Origin: DATFKA01 sp042095835
Lineage (GTDB): Bacteria > Bacteroidota > Bacteroidia > Chitinophagales > Saprospiraceae
DNA: 32,271 bases
Assembly (NCBI GenBank): GCA_042095835.1
Contig: JBELML010000069.1
Coordinates: forward strand, 1-32,271
Direction: 5' to 3'
A program made the position numbers and the translations under genes. Positions 1-7,267 of the stretch are shown one piece after another. The notes below the pieces were generated by a model, which searched no databases, had not been told where the DNA came from, and worked only from the letters and a program-made list of their open reading frames with translations. Numbering within the stretch: position 1 is the first letter of the stretch; each line of letters opens with the position of its first letter.

Positions 1-94
1 TGACAAAAATGAAGATGCTAGAGCGGTTTTGAATTGGAGTTTCAGTTAGAATTATAAAAAAATGCAGGGTAATTTTTTGGTGCGTTAGCCCTAG
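1..94 (+). mobile_element. Right-hand end of an insertion sequence (left copy)
   Basis: Bases 7-93 recur in inverted orientation at 32184-32271. The first 41 bases are identical; the rest shows six mismatches and one gap, about 92% identity overall by eye. The repeat holds the last codons of an ORF entering from outside the window, then an A-rich spacer, then GGTGCGTTAGCCCTA (79-93), where similarity to the other copy stops. A C-terminal coding end plus a short conserved terminus, present twice, is what the transposase side of an IS looks like. The IS family cannot be named from this piece, and the target-site duplication lies outside the window. Confidence 0.6.
2..49 (+). CDS. C-terminal fragment of probable IS transposase
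   Basis: The open frame enters from the left edge and reads DKNEDARAVLNWSFS before a TAG stop at 47-49. The same C-terminus (NEDARAVLNWSFS, with a TGA stop) is encoded on the minus strand at 32229-32270. Nearly all sequence differences between the two copies fall after the stop codon, so the frame appears to be under protein-level constraint. Only 15 residues are visible, so the call as a transposase rests on the duplicated, inverted, terminal context and not on any catalytic motif. Confidence 0.5.
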   Translation, partial: DKNEDARAVLNWSFS

Positions 95-121
95 GTATTA
101 ATAAGTGCAGTTTCTTCAAGT

Positions 122-213
122 TTATAATCCCTTATCTACCTACGCTATTTGAGATATAAAATCCGTTGAATTAAAAAATTTATCCTTTTTTCAAATCTCT
201 TATAATCCCTTAT
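122..213. repeat. 14-bp direct repeat ahead of sufS
   Basis: TTATAATCCCTTAT occurs exactly at 122-135 and again at 200-213, 78 bp apart. The second copy directly abuts the ATG at 214. The intervening DNA is AT-rich with no ORF. It could be a pair of regulator sites, or a short duplication left near the IS end. Nothing else in the roughly 120 bp between the IS end and the gene stands out, and no convincing TAnnTTTG box is present. Confidence 0.5.
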
Positions 214-1410
214 ATGGTTCACAAAAAGGACTTCCCTATTTTCCAGGCGCACCCAAATCTAGTTTATCTAGATAGTGCAGCGACTAGCCAAAAACCAAGG
301 CAAGTCATTGATGCTATCACCCAATTTTATAGCCAAGAGAATGCCAGTATTAATCGAGGATTATACCAATTAGGTGCACAAGCAAGTCAAAAATACCGAG
401 CTGTAAGAGAAAAAGTCGCTCATTTTATACACGCAAAATCAGATAAAGAGATCGTTTTCACTAGCGGCACCACCGATGGCATCAACCTCGTTGCGCAGTC
501 CTTTTTACGCCCTCAATTAAAAGCTGGAGATGAAGTTTTAATCTCTTCAATGGAGCACCATGCCAATCTAATTCCCTGGCAGCAAGTTTGTAAAATGGCG
601 GGAGCTGAGCTCAAAATAATACCTATAAAAGAGGATGGCACTTTAGATCAAGTAGCCTTTAAGGCCCTGATTAATGAACGAACCAAGATGTTGGCCATAG
701 TCCACATTTCCAATACCCTTGGGACCATTAACCCCGTAAAAAAGCTGATCGAAGTGGCTCACCAAAAAGGGATCCCCGTCCTAGTAGACGCCGCTCAAAG
801 TGCTGCTCATTATCCGCTGGATGTACAGGATTGGGACGCGGACTTTCTAGTATTTTCCGGACATAAAATCTTTGGGCCAACCGGCATTGGTATACTTTAT
901 GGAAAAACAGAGCACCTGACACAAATGCAGCCTATCCGTTATGGAGGCGACATGATCACACGCGTACAATTCCAAGAGACACAATTTGCCGATATTCCAA
1001 AACGCTTCGAAGCGGGCACAGGCAACATCGCTGGTGTGATTGGTTTGGGGGCCGCCATTGATTATATTAAGCATTTGGATAGAAAAGGTGTAGCGCAATA
1101 CCTGAAGGACTTGAGCCAGTACGCGGCAGGCGCTTTGCAGTCAATTGAAGGACTTAAAATCATTGGTCAAGCAGCCCAAAAAAGTGCTTTACACTCTTTT
1201 ATTTTGCAAGACATCCACCCCCACGATATCGCTACTTTTTTAGGAGCAGACCACATCGCTGTGCGAGCTGGCAATCACTGTACGCAACCTTTGATGGATG
1301 CCTGGGGTTTACCAGGTACGGTGCGGGCTTCTTTTTCGATTTATAATACTCGGGAAGATGTCGATCGGCTGGTGGAATCACTCAAAAACATTCAATCTTT
1401 TTTCGGATGA
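214..1410 (+). CDS. sufS: Cysteine desulfurase, SufS type
   Basis: A PLP enzyme that removes sulfur from L-cysteine as an enzyme-bound persulfide for Fe-S cluster or other sulfur-transfer pathways in the cytoplasm. It has 398 residues, the normal length for a group II (SufS/CsdA) class V aminotransferase-fold desulfurase. Visible landmarks: SGTTDGIN near 84-91, HHAN at 115-118, DAAQSA at 192-197, SGHK at 215-218 with K218 as the PLP lysine, and RAGNHCTQP at 351-359 with C356 as the persulfide cysteine (usual family motif RxGHHCAQP). The ATG at 214 directly follows the 14-bp repeat. No sufBCD genes are visible; the stop codon overlaps the start of a MoaD/ThiS-like gene by 4 bases, so the two are translationally coupled. 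That raises the possibility that this desulfurase feeds the carrier protein and not, or not only, Fe-S assembly. The enzyme class is secure; the in vivo acceptor is inferred. Confidence 0.93.
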   Translation: MVHKKDFPIFQAHPNLVYLDSAATSQKPRQVIDAITQFYSQENASINRGLYQLGAQASQKYRAVREKVAHFIHAKSDKEIVFTSGTTDGINLVAQSFLRPQLKAGDEVLISSMEHHANLIPWQQVCKMAGAELKIIPIKEDGTLDQVAFKALINERTKMLAIVHISNTLGTINPVKKLIEVAHQKGIPVLVDAAQSAAHYPLDVQDWDADFLVFSGHKIFGPTGIGILYGKTEHLTQMQPIRYGGDMITRVQFQETQFADIPKRFEAGTGNIAGVIGLGAAIDYIKHLDRKGVAQYLKDLSQYAAGALQSIEGLKIIGQAAQKSALHSFILQDIHPHDIATFLGADHIAVRAGNHCTQPLMDAWGLPGTVRASFSIYNTREDVDRLVESLKNIQSFFG

Positions 1411-1649
1411 AGGTAGAATTATTAGCATTTGGTATAGCAAAAGATATCCTGGAGGGCAACAGCTTATCTGCGGACTTTCAAGATGGATTGACAGTTGGCG
1501 AACTCAAGCAATGGCTACAAGACAAGTATCCTGCTTTCGAACGCTTACGCGCCTTCTCCATTGCAGTAAACGAAGAATACCGTGCCGACGATTTCGTCAT
1601 TCAAGGCCAAGATGAGGTCGTGATCATTCCTCCAGTGAGTGGTGGTTAA
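1407..1649 (+). CDS. moaD: MoaD/ThiS-family sulfur carrier protein
   Basis: A small ubiquitin-like sulfur carrier of 80 residues, the usual length for MoaD. It begins MKVELLAFGIAKDI (typical beta-grasp strand 1), has the conserved helix-to-strand segment around LRAFSIAVNEEY, and ends IIPPVSGG. The terminal Gly-Gly is the residue pair that is adenylated and thiocarboxylated. In molybdopterin synthase this protein partners with MoaE, and its sulfur comes ultimately from a cysteine desulfurase. The start ATG overlaps the sufS TGA (ATGA, 1407-1410). No moaE, moeB or other molybdopterin gene is in the window, so it could serve MoCo synthesis elsewhere or another thiocarboxylate pathway. The stop lies 3 bp from the convergent DUF5916 stop, with the tandem AAAGTCTAAAGTCTAAA across the junction. 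The family is confident; the MoaD symbol less so. Confidence 0.85.
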   Translation: MKVELLAFGIAKDILEGNSLSADFQDGLTVGELKQWLQDKYPAFERLRAFSIAVNEEYRADDFVIQGQDEVVIIPPVSGG

Positions 1650-1652
1650 AGT

Positions 1653-3818
1653 CTAAAGTCTAAAATTATAGCGTGCCTTGACCAAGAATTGCTGATTGAT
1701 CAAATCCCAGCGATCAAAACCATTAAAGGTATTGTGATTAAATACCAGGAACAGATCGCCTTGTGGATGATAAATCCAGTGTATTCTAGCATTCACACCT
1801 AAAGTTTTGGAATCGGTATCGTACTGAATAAAGCTATTCAGCTGCAAATCTGGCGACGCATTGAATCGTACCCGAAATCCTATCAATGTCTGCTCAAAAT
1901 CGCCAAAAGGCAAGCGACCTATATTGTGATTACCCACCATTTCAAAGGTCAAAATACTCGTCGGATTCCAGTTGATGGAAGCCTCGAATTCATCCAAATA
2001 CCCTTCGTAGAAGGTACCAAACCACCATGTGAATTGTCCGTTGAATTGGCGTTTTGCTGCTAACTCCGCCTCCAAGCGATAACGTAAAAAATGATAGGGC
2101 CCTGCGGGAATTGTCACTCCTTCAGAAATATTAAAGGGCTCGGTTAGGTTTTCGCCTTGTGGCATAAAATTGATTTCTACCCGATCTCCGCTTTCTAAAC
2201 GCCAATTGATTGGTGCTGTAAAAACTCGATAAGATTGCCAGGCTTCGCTAATGCCCGTCACATAGGTGATAAACAATTGGTTTCTCATTTGCCGGAGCCA
2301 TTTCCACTCTGGCCGAGGAGCATAGGTCATACCTGCTCGATAGCTATTGATACCTTTACGAGGTACAAAACCAAGTGCAGGGTCGAAGCTATCTCCAATT
2401 CTCAAATAGGTAAAAGCTACATCCCAAATATCATTTGGATAATCTACTTTGAAAGCCAGTGCTGATTGATCACCCGACAAATCTGCTCGGTTAGCATACA
2501 TACCAGAAAGACCTACTAGGAAGTTTTTATCTCCGTTAAAACGGGTACTTTGGTAAGTAAAATCCAGCCCCGAAGTCCAAGCATCACCTCGGCTTTCAGG
2601 GTCTCCAAGGGTACCAATAAATCCAATGGAAGACTCCTTCAGGATATTTCTTTTCACTCGAAAAACACCCATGGTAGAACTAGGCAGTAATTCCTCTCCT
2701 AAATCTAATTTATTAGTGCCCATGACCAAACCACCAAAGGCCGTTTTACCTAGGCGTCCGTTGATTTTTCCACCCGCAGAAATGGGTACCGCATTGCCAT
2801 TATACAATCCAATCTTACGACTAAAAAAGGGAATAATACTCCGACCTAGACCAAACCCAAACTCAAAAATATCTGAACCCTCCAGAAAGAAAGCTCTTCG
2901 TTCGGGAAAGAAAAGTGGAAATCTCGTCAAGTTGGTTTGTCGGGTATCAACATCTGTTTCTGCGAAGTCCGTATTGACCGTTAGGGAAGCGACTACATTA
3001 GGACTCAAGCGCTGGCTAGCATCTAAACTGGGGTCAACCGTAGCCCCAAATTGGGCATCACCCACGCGGCTTGTATTAACAATCAAAGAAGGGCGTACAT
3101 TGAGACCAACTCCATAAGTGAAGGCTGGCAAGTTCGTCAATAAACCAGCTCGACTGGTCTGGATAAACCACTGATCTCTGCGGATATTTGTCCAGCGTAT
3201 GGTCTCCTGAAAACGCTGTATACGCCGCTCCATGTTGAAGCCCCACTGTTTCAATCCTTTTTTAAAAGAAATACTCTGAATGGGTAATTTAATTTCAGCT
3301 GACCACCCTTGATCATCAATCGAGGTCCTAGCTTCCCAGATAGCATCCCAATCGTCATTTTCAGACTCTCCACGATTCGACACCAGCGCATCGTAGCGCG
3401 CGCCACTCGGATTAACAGCAAAGATGATCCCCGATTGTCCATCGAGAAAAGGATCAATCACCAGGCGCACATGATCCTCATTTTCTAAATCTACATCTCT
3501 CAATTTGGAGAAATTCACAATACCATCTGGGTCTGGATCAAAACACCGGATACCAAAAATAATATACTTGGGATGTGCAATCACCTGTATCGTTGTACGA
3601 CCAGTCGGCTGTCCACCTTCCTCAGGCACAACGGTGAGAAACTGATCGTTAACTGGAGCAGTAGACCAAGCAAGCTCGTTTAAAACCCCATCAAGGACGA
3701 TCTTCTCTTCACTTTGCAAAGCCGCCATAGTTGGGCGATCTGCATTTTGTGCCGACATCGCTACGGTAGCCAGCATACAGACGATACAGGTAAAAAAGCT
3801 AGTTTTCGTTTTTCGCAT
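1653..3818 (-). CDS. DUF5916 outer-membrane protein with CBM9-like N-terminus
   Basis: A 721-residue exported protein. A signal peptide (MRKTKTSFF... to VAMSAQ, about 1-24) is followed by a carbohydrate-binding family 9-like domain (about 30-230; EEKIVLDGVLNELAWSTAP is the typical opening strand of this fold). The rest is a long region rich in alternating aromatic and polar strands, including FPERRAFFLEGSDIFEFG, a hallmark segment of DUF5916. The C-terminus (ending ARYNFRL) looks like an outer-membrane beta-barrel. The architecture is common in Bacteroidota. The function is not established; binding or uptake of a glycan-like ligand at the outer membrane is only a guess from the CBM9-like fold. 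It is transcribed towards the moaD-like gene and its stop is 3 bp from that gene's stop. No partner gene is apparent. Confidence 0.85.
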   Translation of the reverse strand: MRKTKTSFFTCIVCMLATVAMSAQNADRPTMAALQSEEKIVLDGVLNELAWSTAPVNDQFLTVVPEEGGQPTGRTTIQVIAHPKYIIFGIRCFDPDPDGIVNFSKLRDVDLENEDHVRLVIDPFLDGQSGIIFAVNPSGARYDALVSNRGESENDDWDAIWEARTSIDDQGWSAEIKLPIQSISFKKGLKQWGFNMERRIQRFQETIRWTNIRRDQWFIQTSRAGLLTNLPAFTYGVGLNVRPSLIVNTSRVGDAQFGATVDPSLDASQRLSPNVVASLTVNTDFAETDVDTRQTNLTRFPLFFPERRAFFLEGSDIFEFGFGLGRSIIPFFSRKIGLYNGNAVPISAGGKINGRLGKTAFGGLVMGTNKLDLGEELLPSSTMGVFRVKRNILKESSIGFIGTLGDPESRGDAWTSGLDFTYQSTRFNGDKNFLVGLSGMYANRADLSGDQSALAFKVDYPNDIWDVAFTYLRIGDSFDPALGFVPRKGINSYRAGMTYAPRPEWKWLRQMRNQLFITYVTGISEAWQSYRVFTAPINWRLESGDRVEINFMPQGENLTEPFNISEGVTIPAGPYHFLRYRLEAELAAKRQFNGQFTWWFGTFYEGYLDEFEASINWNPTSILTFEMVGNHNIGRLPFGDFEQTLIGFRVRFNASPDLQLNSFIQYDTDSKTLGVNARIHWIYHPQGDLFLVFNHNTFNGFDRWDLINQQFLVKARYNFRL

Positions 3819-3916
3819 TAGGTGGAAATTTCACTCAATTTCAGAAAAAAACACCAAGCACAAAAAGAATTCACCTGAACCGCATATAAACACCAATCAA
3901 TTACAAGTTCATTACA

Positions 3917-4681
3917 TCATTCCCCACTCATCCGTCGAGTAATCACAATCGACAGAACCACCGTCAATCCACGATACAAATTGGCCTCCCAGCCGCCAAG
4001 CGCCGTACTGTCCATATCGAATAAACCCCAATAGAAATTCATAAGAAAATGAAAGAAAATAGGCACCCATAAATTATAGTTCCACTGTACATATAGCCAG
4101 GCAAACCAAGCCCCACCAATACCTGTAATCAGAAAGATGCCCAACATACTTTGCCAATCATTCCCCTGATACAAGTGAGCCATACCAAAGATAAGCGCGA
4201 TCAAAATCGCTGCTGCCCAAAATGGCCATTTAGCACGTCGATACAACTGCCCAAATAGAAATCCACGATAGAGCAACTCCTCCATAAACGCTGCAAGAAC
4301 ACATCCGTATAAGAAGTTAGCCCAACTAATATTCATTTCCCAACCTACGTGAAAGCCATACCCTAATAACATAGGTAGCGTTGCGAAGAAGGCAATACCT
4401 AATGCCTTGATTACATTGGCTCTCAAACCTAACTCAGTAAAGATATGCTTTGCACCATACCAAAGCCACAGGGCAGTTATTACGGGTACTGCTCGCCAAA
4501 TCACGAAGGACAACCATCGTTTGATGACGAGTGGCGTTGCTTCGGGTAAAAGGCCAAAATTTTTCTGCCACTGATAGCCATTATCAGCAATGAGGAATAC
4601 AGCGATGATCCAGATAGATAAAACCAGCGTTTTTGTAAGCGATTGATTTTTGATATTATTACTGAGTGTGTTCATCTTCAT
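3917..4681 (-). CDS. CPBP-family intramembrane metalloprotease
   Basis: A 254-residue polytopic membrane protein with about seven or eight hydrophobic segments. The three signature sites of the CPBP (CAAX prenyl protease/bacteriocin-processing, ABI) family are present: EELLYRG at 134-140 (E134, E135, R139), FGMAH at 165-169 (H169) and FFHFLMN at 209-215 (H211). These residues bind the catalytic metal or activate water within the membrane. Bacterial members are involved in peptide processing, bacteriocin self-immunity or unknown tasks; nothing nearby identifies a substrate. The ATG at 4681 is followed by another at residue 3 (MNTLSN), either of which is possible. A good -7 promoter box lies just upstream on the same strand. 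The family is confident, the role unknown. Confidence 0.88.
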   Translation of the reverse strand: MKMNTLSNNIKNQSLTKTLVLSIWIIAVFLIADNGYQWQKNFGLLPEATPLVIKRWLSFVIWRAVPVITALWLWYGAKHIFTELGLRANVIKALGIAFFATLPMLLGYGFHVGWEMNISWANFLYGCVLAAFMEELLYRGFLFGQLYRRAKWPFWAAAILIALIFGMAHLYQGNDWQSMLGIFLITGIGGAWFAWLYVQWNYNLWVPIFFHFLMNFYWGLFDMDSTALGGWEANLYRGLTVVLSIVITRRMSGE

Positions 4682-4704
4682 TTGCGTACATTTTTTTGTT
4701 GATA

Positions 4705-4712
4705 CAAATGTA
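4705..4712 (-). promoter_or_regulatory. Probable -7 box for the CPBP protease gene
   Basis: On the minus strand TACATTTG matches the Bacteroidota -7 consensus TAnnTTTG, 24-31 bp upstream of the ATG, giving a 5' leader of roughly 15-20 nt. No TTTG is found at the -33 distance. Confidence 0.45.
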
Positions 4713-4818
4713 AAGTGCCCAAGCTTTTGGCGCTTGGAAATGGTGGGAAGTACAAACTTGTGGGACGTTTGACAAAGTTTTTGGTAAGAATGGCAGGCTA
4801 CTGGGACGAATGGTTGTT

Positions 4819-5682
4819 CTAGTTTTCCTTTAGAAAGGCTAAGACTTGCTTGCTTTTCGCTCTACTTACTGGAATGGGGCCTACTTGTCCTTCTGTAAAA
4901 TGAAGATAATAGCCCTGTGCATTACCAGAAACGCGGACTACTTGTTGAAGGTTGACAATGTACGATCGATGGGTACGTTGAAAGTAATCTTGAGGAAATT
5001 GCGTCTCTAAAGATTTGAGCGTATTGCGCAGCAGCTCTTTTTTAATCTGACCATCTTGTTGAAAGAATATCTCAACGTAATTCAAGGCAGACTGTAAAAA
5101 GAAGATTTGCGTACTTTTTAGTGCTAGCTGAGCTTTACCATTCTCATCATTTAAAGTAAGCATCTGCTCCTTTGCCATCCCTCCTTTATTTTTAGTAAGC
5201 TCTTGATTGGCTTGCGAAGCACCGCTCTGGTAGCGCTTTAGTTGCCGAATATAGTCTAGCAATACATAAGCAGATAGTGGGAAGACTCCAATGGTGCAGC
5301 TGATCAATAAGAAATTGAAAAAGTGCCTCCAATTAAAAGATAAGTCCATGAACCAGTTGTAATAAAAATAGCAACCCACAAAAACTACCAAAAAACTGAA
5401 CAAGAGATATAAAATCTGTTTAGCAACGGTCCAACTTTGCTCTTTAAATCGACTTCGTAGGAGGAGCGGTATAAAGCTTTTCATCAATAATAAACCCACA
5501 AAAACAACGGCACCATAACCCCATAAAAAAGGATATTTATAGGGATGCTCCCAAGTATAAGTGTCGTTGGGCTGAAAGGTCACCAAAAACCAACCCACGA
5601 ACAATCCTGCTGCTAGTGCATACAGTAGGTCACGACCAAGATTACGCTGTAAAGGATATGGCTCGTTCAGGAATTGGAACAT
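4819..5682 (-). CDS. Membrane-anchored LytTR-family transcription regulator
   Basis: A 287-residue protein. The N-terminal half contains four hydrophobic segments (about 18-35, 50-68, 85-108, 118-142). The C-terminal 100 residues form a LytTR DNA-binding domain, recognised by IFFLQSALNYVEIFF, the RTHRSYIVNLQQV segment and IPVSRAKSKQV near the end. There is no receiver domain, so it is not a classical response regulator: the membrane part may sense a signal and pass it to the attached DNA-binding domain. Such TM-LytTR proteins are frequent in Bacteroidota. It is divergent from hemJ, and a well-formed promoter for each gene lies in the shared 103-bp gap. Autoregulation or control of its neighbours is plausible but untested. 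Confidence 0.85.
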   Translation of the reverse strand: MFQFLNEPYPLQRNLGRDLLYALAAGLFVGWFLVTFQPNDTYTWEHPYKYPFLWGYGAVVFVGLLLMKSFIPLLLRSRFKEQSWTVAKQILYLLFSFLVVFVGCYFYYNWFMDLSFNWRHFFNFLLISCTIGVFPLSAYVLLDYIRQLKRYQSGASQANQELTKNKGGMAKEQMLTLNDENGKAQLALKSTQIFFLQSALNYVEIFFQQDGQIKKELLRNTLKSLETQFPQDYFQRTHRSYIVNLQQVVRVSGNAQGYYLHFTEGQVGPIPVSRAKSKQVLAFLKEN

Positions 5683-5700
5683 TCTTTTAAAGTTAGGTCA

Positions 5701-5732
5701 CAAATTTAAACGCTTTTATAAGTGTAGCCAAA
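5701..5732 (-). promoter_or_regulatory. Promoter for the TM-LytTR gene (-33/-7)
   Basis: On the minus strand TTTG (5729-5732), a 20-bp spacer and TAAATTTG (5701-5708) match the Bacteroidota -33/-7 consensus closely. The ATG at 5682 follows about 18 bp downstream of the -7 box. Confidence 0.65.
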
Positions 5733-5739
5733 TGTTCAT

Positions 5740-5770
5740 TTTGATAAGCAACGAATCTATCCTAAATTCG
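5740..5770 (+). promoter_or_regulatory. Promoter for hemJ (-33/-7)
   Basis: On the plus strand TTTG (5740-5743), a 19-bp spacer and TAAATTCG (5763-5770, one mismatch to TAnnTTTG) precede the ATG at 5786. The -33 box lies only 7 bp from that of the divergent LytTR gene, so the two promoters are back to back and one bound factor could affect both. Confidence 0.5.
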
Positions 5771-5785
5771 CCTTAAAAGGAAAAC

Positions 5786-6334
5786 ATGATTTTTTTCTTC
5801 AAAGCATTACATATTATTGGCTTCGTCGCCTGGTTTGCAGGTCTCTTCTATCTGGTACGCATGTTTGTTTACTATCGCGAAGCTAGTGAGAAAGAGCAAC
5901 CCGAAAGAGATATTCTGACCAAACAGTTCAACCTCATGCAGTGGCGCGTCTATCGCATTATCTGTAACCCTGCTATGATGATCACCTGGACAGCTGGGCT
6001 AAGCATCATCGTTCTATACGGCTATGAGTGGTTTAGTGTGAACTATTGGCTGCATATCAAGCTGGTCTTATTGATCGGTTTGACCTATTATCACCTCTGG
6101 TGCAAAAAGATGATTAAAAAATTAGAAGCTGGCGAATCTAATATTTCTTCTTTTCACTTCCGACTACTCAACGAAGTGCCTACATTATTTTTGGTCATTA
6201 TTGTAATGCTAGCCGTCTATAAAAATTCGTTAAATGGCCTATATGCTATTATCGGACTCCTTATCTTTGGATTCCTGTTATATATTGGCACCAAGGCCTA
6301 TCGAAGAGCCCGATTGAAAAATCCAAATATCTAA
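5786..6334 (+). CDS. hemJ: Protoporphyrinogen IX oxidase, HemJ type
   Basis: A membrane enzyme converting protoporphyrinogen IX to protoporphyrin IX, the penultimate step of heme synthesis, in organisms lacking HemG or HemY. It has 182 residues with about five membrane segments. KALHIIGFVAWFAGLFYL at 6-23 holds the conserved histidine (H9), and HIKLVL at 90-95 holds the conserved lysine (K92); both correspond to residues known to be essential in characterised HemJ. The LLNEVPTLFLVIIV segment near 127-140 is also typical. No other heme gene is adjacent. The stop is 9 bp before the next gene, so hemJ likely heads a short transcript with the Omp28-like lipoprotein. Confidence in family is high. 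Confidence 0.88.
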   Translation: MIFFFKALHIIGFVAWFAGLFYLVRMFVYYREASEKEQPERDILTKQFNLMQWRVYRIICNPAMMITWTAGLSIIVLYGYEWFSVNYWLHIKLVLLIGLTYYHLWCKKMIKKLEAGESNISSFHFRLLNEVPTLFLVIIVMLAVYKNSLNGLYAIIGLLIFGFLLYIGTKAYRRARLKNPNI

Positions 6335-6343
6335 ATCGATAAA

Positions 6344-7189
6344 ATGAAGTTGCATTGCACTTATCGATCGCTGCTTTTACTCCTTTTTTGCTTATGCCTA
6401 CAAGCTTGTACTGAGATACCTCCTGTCATCAATCCTCTTGGTACAGTGGAACCCATCGACCAAAATGAAGTGGTCCGCAAGGTATTAATTGAAGAATTTA
6501 CAGGCGTGCGCTGCGTCAACTGCCCAGCAGGAACAGCCGAAGTGCTGACCTTAAAAGAAGCTTATGGTGAGCGCTTGGTACCGGTAGCTTTACACGCTGG
6601 GATTTTTGCTAATCCTTACTCCGATAGTCAAGAGGAGTTTGAAATTGCTGAAACAAGAAACTTGCTGACCTATTTGGGCTCACCTTTGGGCTATCCTACG
6701 GCTGTGGTCAACCGAAAAATCTTTCCAGATGAGCGAGACCTACAGTTGACCAAAAGTCTTTGGGCACCCTTCATCCAACAAGCCTCCGAGGAAACTGCTC
6801 GCTTAAGGCTGGATCTCAGTACCAATTTCGACAGCACAGACCGTTCTCTACAAGTCAATATTACGGCTACGGCATTAGAAGATATTCTCGAAAATCAAGT
6901 CAACCTTAGCGTCATGCTAGTCGAAGATAATGTAGCAGATGTCCAATTGACCCCCGATGGTAAAAAAGCAGATTACAACCATAGGCACAACCTCCGTGAT
7001 ATGCTGACCGCCTTTAATGGGAATGCGCTTGAAACACCGATCTCCGCCAATAGTAGTTTACTACGTAATTATTTTTATAATCTACCTGATGAATGGATCG
7101 CCGAAAATTGCTCTATTGTCGCTTTTGTCCATCTCGATGGTGAGGAGAAGGAGGTTTTGCAAGTAGAAGAAGTGAAGTTGATTAGATAA
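6344..7189 (+). CDS. Omp28-related lipoprotein with thioredoxin-like CxxC
   Basis: A 281-residue predicted lipoprotein: signal segment MKLHCTYRSL... with lipobox LQAC (C22). From about residue 46 it resembles Omp28-related outer-membrane proteins: VLIEEFTGVRCVNCPAG is the thioredoxin-like beta-strand followed by a C-x-x-C (C57, C60), and GYPTAVVNRK near 125-134 corresponds to the cis-proline strand of that fold. The C-terminal half is a beta-rich domain ending LQVEEVKLIR. Family members are surface or periplasmic proteins of Bacteroidota with unclear function; the CxxC suggests thiol-disulfide chemistry, but redox activity is an inference. It lies 9 bp behind hemJ, so the two are probably cotranscribed. 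Confidence 0.78.
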   Translation: MKLHCTYRSLLLLLFCLCLQACTEIPPVINPLGTVEPIDQNEVVRKVLIEEFTGVRCVNCPAGTAEVLTLKEAYGERLVPVALHAGIFANPYSDSQEEFEIAETRNLLTYLGSPLGYPTAVVNRKIFPDERDLQLTKSLWAPFIQQASEETARLRLDLSTNFDSTDRSLQVNITATALEDILENQVNLSVMLVEDNVADVQLTPDGKKADYNHRHNLRDMLTAFNGNALETPISANSSLLRNYFYNLPDEWIAENCSIVAFVHLDGEEKEVLQVEEVKLIR

Positions 7190-7267
7190 TCAAATGTTGT
7201 AATGATGTATTGGTGTAACGTTGAAATTAAAAACACAACTTGCTTAGGTGTAAGATTTTTCTACCTC

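Noticed and set aside
2626..3117. Open frame of 163 codons on the plus strand
   Set aside because: It is antisense to the well-supported DUF5916 gene and its translation shows no domain.
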